Source: Bradyrhizobium sacchari
Lineage (GTDB): Bacteria > Pseudomonadota > Alphaproteobacteria > Rhizobiales > Xanthobacteraceae
Direction: 5' to 3'
Length of the DNA: 64,000 nucleotides
NCBI RefSeq assembly: GCF_002068095.1
Contig: NZ_LWIG01000063.1
Coordinates: forward strand, 64,480 to 128,479
Part shown: positions 23,887-31,568 of the stretch, piece by piece
How positions within the stretch are numbered: position 1 is the first letter of the stretch
How the letters are laid out: each line of letters starts with the position of its first letter
Translations under genes and position numbers: made by a program
Notes under the pieces: model-generated
Seen by the model: only the letters and a program-made list of their open reading frames with translations
The model's database searches: none
Told to the model about the DNA's origin: nothing

Positions 23887-24777
23887 ATGATGAAGTTCGA
23901 CAAAGCCCCGGTGCCCCTGATCGTCCCCAATCCGGACGACCCGCGCCTGACCCAGAGCGTGACCGGCACCGACCAGACCGGTGCCAGGGTCGAGATCAAG
24001 GTGCCGATGGAGCGGCCGCTGACGCTCTACCTGAATTCGCAGGAGATCGTCACCATGATGACGATCGGCGACTATCCGGAATATCTGGCGCTCGGCTACC
24101 TGCTGAACCAGAACATGCTGAAATATAATGACGCGGTCACCGAGGTCGAGTACGACGACGATCTCCAGGTGGTCGTGGTGCGCACGGAGCACCACACCAA
24201 TTTCGAAGCCAAGCTGAAGAAGCGCACGCAGACCTCCGGCTGCGCGCAGGGCACCGCCTTCGGCGACCTCCTGGAGGCGGTCGAGAGCGTCGCACTGCCG
24301 AAGGCGGAGCTGCGCACCTCATGGCTCTACCAGATGACGCAGACCATCAACACCATGCCCTCGCTCTACCTCGAGGCCGGCGCGATCCACGGCTGCGTGC
24401 TGTGCAAGGAGGGGGAGCCGCTCTGCTACACCGAGGACGTCGGCCGCCACAACGCCGTCGACAAGATCGCGGGCTGGATGTACCGCCACGGCGTCGATGC
24501 CTCCGACAAGATCCTCTACACCACGGGACGCCTCACCTCGGAGATGGTGATCAAGACGGTGCGGATGGGCATTCCGATCCTGGTGTCGCGCTCCGGCTTC
24601 ACCGCCTGGGGCGTCGATCTCGCCAGGCAGGTCGGGCTGACGCTGGTCGGCCGCACGCGCGGAAAGCGCTTCATTGCGCTCGCCGGCGAGGAGCGCATCG
24701 TCTACGACCAGAACCTCGCTTACGTCGAGGAAGAGTCGGCGAAGCACAAGCGCAAGGGTGAAGGCGGTGACGACTGA
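23887..24777 (+). CDS. fdhD: Formate dehydrogenase sulfurtransferase FdhD
   Basis: The 296-residue protein is FdhD, which carries sulfur from a cysteine desulfurase to the Mo- or W-bis-MGD cofactor and is needed for active formate dehydrogenase. The sulfur-binding loop TSGCAQG has C119, at the position of the essential cysteine. The family segments GAIHGCVLC, EDVGRHNAVDK and TTGRLTSEMV are present. It uses the second cysteine only once where E. coli has a CxxC, a common variation. The mobA gene begins inside its last codons, so the two are translationally coupled. Confidence 0.95.
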   Translation: MMKFDKAPVPLIVPNPDDPRLTQSVTGTDQTGARVEIKVPMERPLTLYLNSQEIVTMMTIGDYPEYLALGYLLNQNMLKYNDAVTEVEYDDDLQVVVVRTEHHTNFEAKLKKRTQTSGCAQGTAFGDLLEAVESVALPKAELRTSWLYQMTQTINTMPSLYLEAGAIHGCVLCKEGEPLCYTEDVGRHNAVDKIAGWMYRHGVDASDKILYTTGRLTSEMVIKTVRMGIPILVSRSGFTAWGVDLARQVGLTLVGRTRGKRFIALAGEERIVYDQNLAYVEEESAKHKRKGEGGDD

Positions 24778-25399
24778 AATTCCGCTGACGCAAGGCGTAC
24801 TGCTCGCCGGCGGCCTCGCGCGGCGCATGGGCGGCGGCGACAAGTCGATGCGCACGATCGGCGGCCGCACCATTCTGGAGCGCGTGATCGCACGCCTGAA
24901 ACCTCAGTGCAGCGGGCTGATCCTCAACGCCAACGGCGATCCCGCGCGTTTCGCAGCCTTCGGCCTCCAAGTCGTCGCAGACGATGTGCCCGGCTTTCCC
25001 GGTCCACTCGCCGGCGTCCTCGCTGCGCTCGACTGGACCGCGGCGAACCGGCCTGAAGTCGAATGGGTGCTCAGCGCCGCCGGCGATTGCCCATTCCTGC
25101 CGCGCGATCTCGTCGCACGCCTGCACGAAGCACGGAGCCGGGAGAATGCGCAGCTCGCGGTCGCCGCATCCGGCGACCAGTCGCATCCGGTGATCGGGCT
25201 GTGGCGTGTTGCCTTGCGCGACGAATTGCGCCACGCGCTGGTCGTCGAGGACCTCCGCAAGATCGACCGCTGGACCGCGCGCTATCCGCTCGCGACGGTG
25301 AGATGGCCGGCTGAGCCGCTCGATCCGTTCTTCAACGCCAACACGGTCGAGGATATCGCTGAAGCGGAACGACTGGCGGCGCTGGATGACGCGGCTTGA
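24767..25399 (+). CDS. mobA: Molybdenum cofactor guanylyltransferase MobA
   Basis: The 210-residue protein has the nucleotidyltransferase signature LLAGGLARRMGGGDKSM, the GTP-binding region and the downstream ADDVPGFPGPLAGVLAAL and AAGDCPFLP metal-binding segment. It links GMP to molybdopterin to make the MGD cofactor used by formate dehydrogenase. The GTG at 24767 is the likely start because AAGG lies just before it and the conserved N-terminal strand follows directly; it overlaps the end of fdhD by 11 bases. All motifs are intact. Confidence 0.93.
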   Translation: MTTEIPLTQGVLLAGGLARRMGGGDKSMRTIGGRTILERVIARLKPQCSGLILNANGDPARFAAFGLQVVADDVPGFPGPLAGVLAALDWTAANRPEVEWVLSAAGDCPFLPRDLVARLHEARSRENAQLAVAASGDQSHPVIGLWRVALRDELRHALVVEDLRKIDRWTARYPLATVRWPAEPLDPFFNANTVEDIAEAERLAALDDAA

Positions 25400-25405
25400 G
25401 CCGCC

Positions 25406-25717
25406 TTACGATTTCGGAAACTCGTTGAGGAGCTGCGCCCAGATAATCGCGAAGGCGATCAGGCCGCACAGACCGACAGCGGTGGTCAGTCGCGGGAGGC
25501 GCCCGATGGCGACCAGCAGCCAGGCCGGCAGGAAGAACAAGCCGAAAACCATACCGAGCGGGAATACCGCAAGCCATTGAAAGCCGCTGCCGTCGCCCGG
25601 TGGGACATGGGCGATGAAATAGAAGGTATAGAGCCAGAAAAGCGTCCCGGCAGCCGCGACGAACGCGGCGATCTTGCGGAAGTTCAGGGCTGCTGATGCG
25701 GTCGTGTCCTGGCTCAT
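25406..25717 (-). CDS. Small membrane protein of unknown function
   Basis: The 103-residue protein has three hydrophobic stretches of membrane length (about residues 15-36, 45-70 and 78-97), and short polar ends. No family was recognised. It is convergent with mobA, 6 bp from its stop. An AAGGGGG run stands directly before the ATG. The hydrophobic pattern and good codon usage argue that it is a real gene. Confidence 0.7.
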   Translation of the reverse strand: MSQDTTASAALNFRKIAAFVAAAGTLFWLYTFYFIAHVPPGDGSGFQWLAVFPLGMVFGLFFLPAWLLVAIGRLPRLTTAVGLCGLIAFAIIWAQLLNEFPKS

Positions 25718-25814
25718 CCCCCTTGGTCGCGGCGGCGGCGGTTGGCGTTCATGGGCATCGAACCGGGGCGACGCCGGCCGCGACTACTAATCTGGACGTG
25801 CCCCCGGATGAGCC

Positions 25815-26060
25815 ATGGCCGATTCTCTTCTGAATGCCATCTTCGCAGTCGTGGACTTCGTGTTTGACGTTTCGGTAGCGATCGATCGGACGAAGCGGCT
25901 GAGCCATCAGGCCACCGGCAGCGACAAGATTATCGAGGTCCCTCCTGATCCGAAACCAATGCCGCCCGCCGCCCAGCGCGCGCTCGCCGAGGCCGAGGAA
26001 CGGGAACGCGCAAGAGGGCGCGCAGCTCAAGCCGCCAGTGGTACCGACCAGGCATCGTAG
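25815..26060 (+). CDS. Small hypothetical protein
   Basis: The frame encodes 81 residues. It begins with an amphipathic to hydrophobic segment (LLNAIFAVVDFVFDVSVAI) followed by a charged, Pro/Ala-rich tail (EVPPDPKPMPPAAQRALAEAEERERARGR). This composition resembles real small alphaproteobacterial proteins more than a random frame. The end overlaps by 34 bases the 3' end of the convergent flavin hydroxylase gene. No family was recognised and the ribosome site is weak. Confidence 0.5.
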   Translation: MADSLLNAIFAVVDFVFDVSVAIDRTKRLSHQATGSDKIIEVPPDPKPMPPAAQRALAEAEERERARGRAAQAASGTDQAS

Positions 26061-27157
26061 CCGTAGACCCAGCTCGTATCGGTTCGCTCCTTCAGCCAGA
26101 TATTGGCGCGCGAGGTCTCCTGCACCCGCGTGGTCCGCCCTTTCCGCGTCGCCTCGAAGCGGCGGAATCCGTCGGCAACGCCGTCGCGATCGACACCGTC
26201 GAGGCAGCGTGACAGCACAGCGGCATCCTCGATCGCCATGGCCGCGCCCTGCGCCATGTAGGGCGTCATGGGATGGCAGGCATCCCCGAGCAGCGTCACC
26301 TTGCCGTCGGCCCAGCGATCGAGCGCCTTGCGGTCCATGATCGCCCATTTGTGCACGTCGGGGCACGCCGCGAGCACCTGCCCGACCTGCGGGTGAAAGC
26401 CTTCGAAGGAGGCACGCAGATCGCGCACATCGCCCTTCGCCGACCATGACTCGATGCGGAAATCCGGCTCGGGCTGGCTGGTGACGAGATAGACCTCACT
26501 GCGATCCGGCTTGACATAGTAGATCACGATATGGCGGTCTTCGCCCCACCACTTCGCGCAGTCGTCGATCTTCTCCCCGCCGAGCAGAGCGGCCGGATAT
26601 GTGGTGCGGTAGGCGATGCGGCCGGTGAACCTGGCCGGCGCGGTGTCGAACAGGATGTCGCGCACGGTCGAATGCACGCCGTCCGCGCCGATCACCGCAT
26701 CGGCAACGGCGCTGGTTCCATCGGCAAAGGTCAGCCGAACGCCATCGCCAGTGTCATCCAGGCCGACGAGCTTGTGATTGAGCTTCACGAATTCGCCCGG
26801 CACGACGCCCGCCAGCGCCGCATGCAGATCGCCGCGGTGGGCGAGCAGATAGGGCGCACCAAATTTCTCCTCGGCGCTCTCGCCAAAAATCATGTCGAAC
26901 TTGATGTCGCCGCTCTTCCAGTCCCGGTTGTTCCAGGACCGCGGATAGAACGACTGACTGCGCATCCGCGCCTCCAGCCCCAACGCGCGCAACACCTTCA
27001 TGGCATTGCAGCCGATCTGGATGCCGGCACCGATGCGGGCGAATTGGGAGGCCTGCTCGTAGACCATGACGTCGACACCGACGCGTCTCAGCGCCGCGGC
27101 AGTCGCAAGCCCCCCCATTCCGGCACCGATGATCGCAACCGAAAGCGGCCTTGCCAT
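26027..27157 (-). CDS. FAD-dependent aromatic hydroxylase, NicC-like
   Basis: The 376-residue flavoprotein monooxygenase has the GxGxxG motif VAIIGAGMGGLATAAAL at residue 7, the DG motif VIGADGVHSTVR and the GD motif LLGDACHPMTPYMAQGAAMAIEDA. Several stretches match 6-hydroxynicotinate 3-monooxygenase NicC of Pseudomonas as I remember it, notably CAKWWGEDRHIVIYY and the end NIWLKERTDTSWVYGYD. NicC converts 6-hydroxynicotinate to 2,5-dihydroxypyridine. No other nicotinate pathway gene is adjacent, so a related aromatic acid is also possible. It stands downstream of the tupA operon behind a terminator-like hairpin. Confidence 0.85.
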   Translation of the reverse strand: MARPLSVAIIGAGMGGLATAAALRRVGVDVMVYEQASQFARIGAGIQIGCNAMKVLRALGLEARMRSQSFYPRSWNNRDWKSGDIKFDMIFGESAEEKFGAPYLLAHRGDLHAALAGVVPGEFVKLNHKLVGLDDTGDGVRLTFADGTSAVADAVIGADGVHSTVRDILFDTAPARFTGRIAYRTTYPAALLGGEKIDDCAKWWGEDRHIVIYYVKPDRSEVYLVTSQPEPDFRIESWSAKGDVRDLRASFEGFHPQVGQVLAACPDVHKWAIMDRKALDRWADGKVTLLGDACHPMTPYMAQGAAMAIEDAAVLSRCLDGVDRDGVADGFRRFEATRKGRTTRVQETSRANIWLKERTDTSWVYGYDAWSVPLAA

Positions 27158-27207
27158 CGCGTCCCCACCCTGTCGCGCGCGGCTTGCATGCCGCGTCGTC
27201 GCACCAG

Positions 27208-27253
27208 AGCATGATCCGGAAAAGTGTGAAGCGGTTTTCCGAACAGATCATGC
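27208..27253. repeat. Short dispersed palindrome
   Basis: The arms AGCATGATCCGGAAAA and TTTTCCGAACAGATCATGCT make an imperfect inverted repeat around GTGTGAAGCGG. Closely similar elements are widespread between genes in Bradyrhizobium and Rhodopseudomonas. Here it lies between the NicC-like gene and the moeA::PBP gene. Confidence 0.75.
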
Positions 27254-27266
27254 TCAAACAAGAATC

Positions 27267-27287
27267 TAAAGCGCGTTACGCGCTTTA
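27267..27287 (-). terminator. Hairpin at the end of the tupA operon
   Basis: TAAAGCGCG and CGCGCTTTA are perfect 9-bp arms around the loop TTA. The hairpin overlaps the stop codon of the moeA::PBP gene and probably ends or protects that transcript. No long U run follows. Confidence 0.5.
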
Positions 27288-29246
27288 GGCCGGCCGGAAG
27301 CCCGCTTGCTTCAGTGCCGCACGCGCCTCGTCCGAGCCCAGTGCATCCAGAAAGGCCTGCACCGCCGGACGGTCTTTGCGCGCCGTCACCAAGGCAAAAT
27401 CATAATGCTCTTCCGCGAGCGGAATGAAACCGAGCCCGGCCGCATGGGCGACCGGCGCAATGGTCATGCCCCAATCGGCGCGATGCTGCGCGACGGCCGC
27501 AGCGACAGCGTTGTGCGAACGCGGCTGGTTCCAGTAGCCTTCCGGGCGTGCACCGCCGAGCAGCCGGTCGATCAGGATGCGCGTGCCGGCGCCCTGATTG
27601 CGGTTGACCATGATGCAAGCGGGGTCAGTGAGCGCTGCGGCCACCGCGTCCTTCGCGCTCAGGCCCTCGAAGCGCGTATCGCCCTTGCGGAAGACGATGC
27701 CCTGCATCCGCCGCCAGCCGGGGACGAGCTCGAGCCCCTCGACGAGATAGGGGGTATTGTAGGTCTCGCTCTTGCCGTCGAACAGATGGATCGGCGCGAG
27801 ATCGCATTCGCCGCGCTTGGCCGCCGCAAGGCCGCCAAGGCTGCCGACCGCGATCGAGCGCACGGTCAGGCCGGCATGCGCGAGCTGCGCGGTGACGAGA
27901 TCGAGCCCGGTGCAATGGCTGCCGACGATGACGAGATCGGGCACCCGCACATGCGGCGTGAACAGCGTCACCTCGGTCTCGGTACCCGCGGGCATCTGGT
28001 CGGCTAGCGCGTCGATGCGCAGGAAGCCGTCGGCCTGCGCGAAGGACGTGATCGCGCCAGAGCCTTTGCCGGTGGGGTAAGCGATCAGGCCGCCCTTGCC
28101 CTCCACCAGAGAGACCATGACGAATTCGCTGCGGCCGAGCTCGGAGGCGATGCGCACCGGCACGGTGGCGCTGACCTTAGCATCGGACCGCGGCGGCAGG
28201 CCGGCCATCTGGCGCAGCACCGGCACGATCATGTCGTGGAAGGTGAACATCGCCGAGGTCGGAAAGCCCGGCAGGATCACCACTGGCTTGCCGTCGCAGA
28301 CCGCGAGGCACAGCGGCTTGCCGGGCTTGAGCGCGACGCCATGCGCGATGATGCCGGGCTGGCCGAGCCGGCCGATGATGCGATGAGACAGATCGCCCGC
28401 GCCTTTCGAGGTGCCGCCCGAGAGCACCAGCATGTCGGCATCAGCGAGCGCGCGGCGCATGGCGGCTTCGAGCCTGGCCTCATCGTCGGGAATGGCGCCG
28501 AGAAAGATCGCCTCGCCGCCGTTCTCGTCGACGGCTGCCGCGACGATCGCGCCGTTGGTGTCATAGATCTCCGCGGGCGCGAGCGCCTTGCCGGGCTGGA
28601 CCAGCTCGTCGCCGGTGGAGATGACCGCGACGCGCGGTTTTCGCGCGACAGTTACCTGCGCGATGCCGCAGGCCGCCAGCATGCCGATCTCGCGCGATCC
28701 GATGATGGTGCCGGCGCGCAGCAGGGCCTCGCCGCGCGCAATGTCGGAGCCCGCATAAGACACGTACTGCCCGGGCGAGACTGCACGGCGGACGTCGATC
28801 GCATCGAGGCCCGCCGGCTGGGTATGCTCGACCATGACGACGGCATCGGCGCCGCGGGGCAGCGGGCCGCCCGTGGCGATCGGCGTAGCGGTGCCCGGGG
28901 CGACCTGCATCCTCGGCGCGGTGCCGCAGTGAACGGTCTCGGCATTCAACACAAGGTGCCTCGGTGCGCCTTCGCCGGCCGCCGCGAGATCCGCCGAGCG
29001 GACGGCAAAGCCATCGACATTGGAACGATCGAACGGCGGCACGTCGATCGGCGCAATGATGTCTGCGGCAAGCGCCGCACCGAGCGCGGCAGCAAGTTCG
29101 CGCACCTCGCTCGGAAGCGCACGCGGGAACAGGGCCGCCTCGAAGCGCGCCATCGCCTCCTCGCGCGAGAGGATCTTGAGGAACTGCTCCTGCTCGAGCG
29201 CGCTGCGGCCTTTCGATTGCGGGTTCATCGTCATGCCAGAACCCAT
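27285..29246 (-). CDS. MoeA fused to a periplasmic-binding-protein-like domain
   Basis: The 653-residue protein has an N-terminal MoeA domain (about residues 25-430) and a C-terminal PBP-like domain (about 435-653) of the type that binds oxyanions or cofactor precursors. MoeA motifs are present: PPFDRSNVDGFAVR, STGDEL, LSGGTSKGAGD, KPGKPLCLA and LPGFPTSAMF. The PBP part includes HCTGLDLVTAQL, NRNQGAGTRILIDRLLG and DWGMTIAPVAHAAGLGFIPL. Lacking a signal peptide, the PBP domain acts in the cytoplasm. It starts one base after the upstream gene, which in turn follows tupA, so this is the last gene of a three-gene operon. It may insert tungstate or sense metal-loaded cofactor. Confidence 0.92.
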   Translation of the reverse strand: MGSGMTMNPQSKGRSALEQEQFLKILSREEAMARFEAALFPRALPSEVRELAAALGAALAADIIAPIDVPPFDRSNVDGFAVRSADLAAAGEGAPRHLVLNAETVHCGTAPRMQVAPGTATPIATGGPLPRGADAVVMVEHTQPAGLDAIDVRRAVSPGQYVSYAGSDIARGEALLRAGTIIGSREIGMLAACGIAQVTVARKPRVAVISTGDELVQPGKALAPAEIYDTNGAIVAAAVDENGGEAIFLGAIPDDEARLEAAMRRALADADMLVLSGGTSKGAGDLSHRIIGRLGQPGIIAHGVALKPGKPLCLAVCDGKPVVILPGFPTSAMFTFHDMIVPVLRQMAGLPPRSDAKVSATVPVRIASELGRSEFVMVSLVEGKGGLIAYPTGKGSGAITSFAQADGFLRIDALADQMPAGTETEVTLFTPHVRVPDLVIVGSHCTGLDLVTAQLAHAGLTVRSIAVGSLGGLAAAKRGECDLAPIHLFDGKSETYNTPYLVEGLELVPGWRRMQGIVFRKGDTRFEGLSAKDAVAAALTDPACIMVNRNQGAGTRILIDRLLGGARPEGYWNQPRSHNAVAAAVAQHRADWGMTIAPVAHAAGLGFIPLAEEHYDFALVTARKDRPAVQAFLDALGSDEARAALKQAGFRPA

Positions 29247-29247
29247 A

Positions 29248-30375
29248 TCACGCGCGCATCAGATAGGCATCGACGGGCGCGCCCGCCGCAAATCCCTCAT
29301 GGCTGCCGGGAATGAGCAGCCATGCATCGGCGCGGGCAATGGCCTGGAGCGGCCATTCGCCGAGGGCAAGCGGCATCCAGCCGCGATGTTCCTCGGCGAG
29401 CAGCGCGATTTCCGCGACGCCGACGGTGGATGCAATTTTTTGTACGAGCGGCAGCGTCATTTGCCGGCGCGGCTGCCGAGCCGTCAGACGGTCGATGAGC
29501 GGAAGCACCAGCGCCAGCCACACCGCAAGCGCATGATCCGGCGAGCCGGGCAAGGCAACGACGGGAACCTTGCCGAGCCGTCCGACCGCGGCGGTGCGGC
29601 CGGGCTGAAGCGCGATGCCATGAGCAAGCACCTCGCCCCGCCCGGCCAAGGCCGTCACCGCGGCGTCCTGGCGACCGAGGCCGCTGCCGCCAATCGTCAG
29701 CAGCAGGTCGCAAGCGGACGCGTCAAGCACATCGGCAATCGACGCTTCATCGCGCGCGGCAGCTACGAGTGCCTGCACATCAAGCCCCGCTGCACGGGCG
29801 AGACTGGCGATCATATTCGCCGTCGTCGCCGCGCCCGGCACGTTGACGACACGAAGCCGCGGTCGCCGCACGCCGAGCCGGTCCACCGCCACGACGCCCG
29901 CGAGCAGCAGGTCGGCCGGACCGACCGGCCGACCCTCCACGCCGGCCGTCGTACCAGCCGCAATATCGCTTCCGGCGCGCCGGATGCCCTGCCCCGGCAC
30001 GCTCTCCGCCAGCACCTGCACAAGCGGCCCCGATACCTCCACGGCGTCGGCATCGAGCACACAATCGCATCCCTGCGGCATCGCATCGCCGGCATCGACC
30101 CAGACCGGGGCCGTTGGCAAAGGCAGCGGCGCATAGGCGGACGCGCCGACGAGATCGTTGGCGCGCAGCGCCCAGCCGTCCGCGGTAGCCATGTCATGAG
30201 GCGGATAGGCCGCCACCTGAGGCACGCCCGCCGCGACGCAGCCAATGGCCTCGGACAGCGGCAAGGTGACTGGCGCGACCGGATCAACGCCTCGCAGCAA
30301 CGCGGCGAGTGCGGTGTCGAGCGGCGTCAATGATGGCGGCAGGCGCTGGGTCATGCGCCATGGTGGATCATGCAT
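29248..30375 (-). CDS. Degenerate MoeA-like protein
   Basis: The 375-residue protein has the MoeA fold order: PPHDMATADGWALRA in place of the NSAVDGYA loop, then a GGSGLGRQD loop with its aspartate, a QPGRTAAVG segment, and LPGSPDHALAV in place of LPGNPVSA. The STGDEL segment that carries a catalytic glutamate in E. coli MoeA is replaced by NVPGAATTAN. It may therefore bind cofactor or metal without normal catalysis, or act as a partner of the fusion protein next to it. The first ATG after the tupA stop is at 30375; a TTG at 30390 and an ATG at 30354 are alternatives, and none has a strong ribosome site. Only one base separates it from the next gene. Confidence 0.85.
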   Translation of the reverse strand: MHDPPWRMTQRLPPSLTPLDTALAALLRGVDPVAPVTLPLSEAIGCVAAGVPQVAAYPPHDMATADGWALRANDLVGASAYAPLPLPTAPVWVDAGDAMPQGCDCVLDADAVEVSGPLVQVLAESVPGQGIRRAGSDIAAGTTAGVEGRPVGPADLLLAGVVAVDRLGVRRPRLRVVNVPGAATTANMIASLARAAGLDVQALVAAARDEASIADVLDASACDLLLTIGGSGLGRQDAAVTALAGRGEVLAHGIALQPGRTAAVGRLGKVPVVALPGSPDHALAVWLALVLPLIDRLTARQPRRQMTLPLVQKIASTVGVAEIALLAEEHRGWMPLALGEWPLQAIARADAWLLIPGSHEGFAAGAPVDAYLMRA

Positions 30376-30408
30376 CGCTCGGTTTGGCAACCGCTGCAGA
30401 TGCGAACG

Positions 30409-31242
30409 TCAGCCGCCCGGCTTCTCCGCATTGGGAAAGAACAGCTGCTGGCCGTCAATCTTGTAGGCAGCGATCGCAGCCTGCCCCTCCGGCGAGATCA
30501 GCCAGTCGACGAAGGTTTGCCCCAGCTCCTTCTTCACGTTCGGAAACTTCTCGGGGTTCATCAGCATCACGCCGTATTGGTTGAGCAGCCGCTTGTCGCC
30601 CTCGACGACGACATCGAGATCACCGCGATCCCTGAAGCCGATCCAGCTGCCGCGGTCCGACAGCACATAGGCGTTTGCCGTGCGCGCAGCCTCGAGCGCC
30701 GCGCCCATGCCCTGCTTGGCCTCGCGATACCAAGCGCCCTTGGCGGCGGCGATGTCGATGCCGGCGACGATCCAGAGCGCAAGCTCCGCAGCGTGGGTGC
30801 CGGAGCGATCGCCGCGCGTCACGAACGGCGCACCCTTGGCCTCGATCGCCTTGAGCGCGGTCGCGATGTCCTTGCCCTTGACGCCGGCGGGATCGCTCTT
30901 CGGCCCGATCAGCACATAGTCGCTGTACATCACGTCGAAGCGTCTCACGGCAAAACCATCAGCGACGAATTTTTCCTCCTGCGGGCGCGCATGCGTCAGC
31001 ACGACGTCCGCCTCGCCCTTTCGCGCGCCGTCGAGCACCTCGTCGGCACGGCGCGCGATCACCCTCACGTCGATGCCGGTCTGGTCACGGAAGATCGGCA
31101 GCAGATGATCGAGCAGGCCGGACTCCTGCGTCGACGTCGTCGTGGCCAGCACGATCGCACGATCCTCCGCGGAGGAGGCCGCAACACCCAGAGCAAGGCC
31201 GCAGAGAAGCGCGAATGCGACGGACAGGCGGCGAGTGGCCAT
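30409..31242 (-). CDS. tupA: Tungstate-binding protein TupA-like
   Basis: The 277-residue exported protein has a signal peptide (MATRRLSVAFALLCGLALGVAASSA) followed by the TupA hallmark ATTTSTQESGLLDHLLP and later THARPQEEKFV, RGDRSGTHAAE and LSDRGSW. TupA captures tungstate in the periplasm for the TupBC importer. The permease and ATPase genes are not next to it, which is unusual. Two MoeA-like genes follow on the same strand, and a divergent regulator with a palindrome precedes it. Vanadate or molybdate cannot be excluded, but the TTTS motif favours tungstate. Confidence 0.9.
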   Translation of the reverse strand: MATRRLSVAFALLCGLALGVAASSAEDRAIVLATTTSTQESGLLDHLLPIFRDQTGIDVRVIARRADEVLDGARKGEADVVLTHARPQEEKFVADGFAVRRFDVMYSDYVLIGPKSDPAGVKGKDIATALKAIEAKGAPFVTRGDRSGTHAAELALWIVAGIDIAAAKGAWYREAKQGMGAALEAARTANAYVLSDRGSWIGFRDRGDLDVVVEGDKRLLNQYGVMLMNPEKFPNVKKELGQTFVDWLISPEGQAAIAAYKIDGQQLFFPNAEKPGG

Positions 31243-31568
31243 GAGCTGGTTCCCTTCGATGTGACACGATCATGATGATCGATTGCGCCGCACTCGTGAC
31301 GCCGTCGCGCTGCCGTTCGGGAAATTTCGGCAACGCTCGACGCGGCAGGGCGATTGCTAAGCACCGTTGCGATCGCGTTCGCGACAGCCGTAAGGCCCCT
31401 ACCATTCGGGCAATTCAGGATCGTTCACCAAAGCAGAAATCGCGCGCGCGGATGTGTTGCAAAGCAACGAGATGTTCGGGCATGGTTCCCGCGGACAGAA
31501 AATGAACTGCAGAATTCCACCTGCGACGAACGTCCAAAAAGAAGCAAGAATTTGCATAGGAATGCAGG
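31243..31568. other. Divergent promoter region between tupA and its likely regulator
   Basis: About 325 bases with no gene. It holds the palindrome at 31267-31281 and must contain the promoters for both directions. AT content rises toward the regulator start. No metal riboswitch fold was evident by eye. Confidence 0.5.
31267..31281. promoter_or_regulatory. Palindrome in front of tupA
   Basis: CGATCATGATGATCG has perfect 7-bp arms (CGATCAT and ATGATCG) around one base. It lies 25 bp upstream of the tupA start, where a repressor would block transcription. The neighbouring helix-turn-helix protein is the natural candidate to bind it. Confidence 0.5.
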
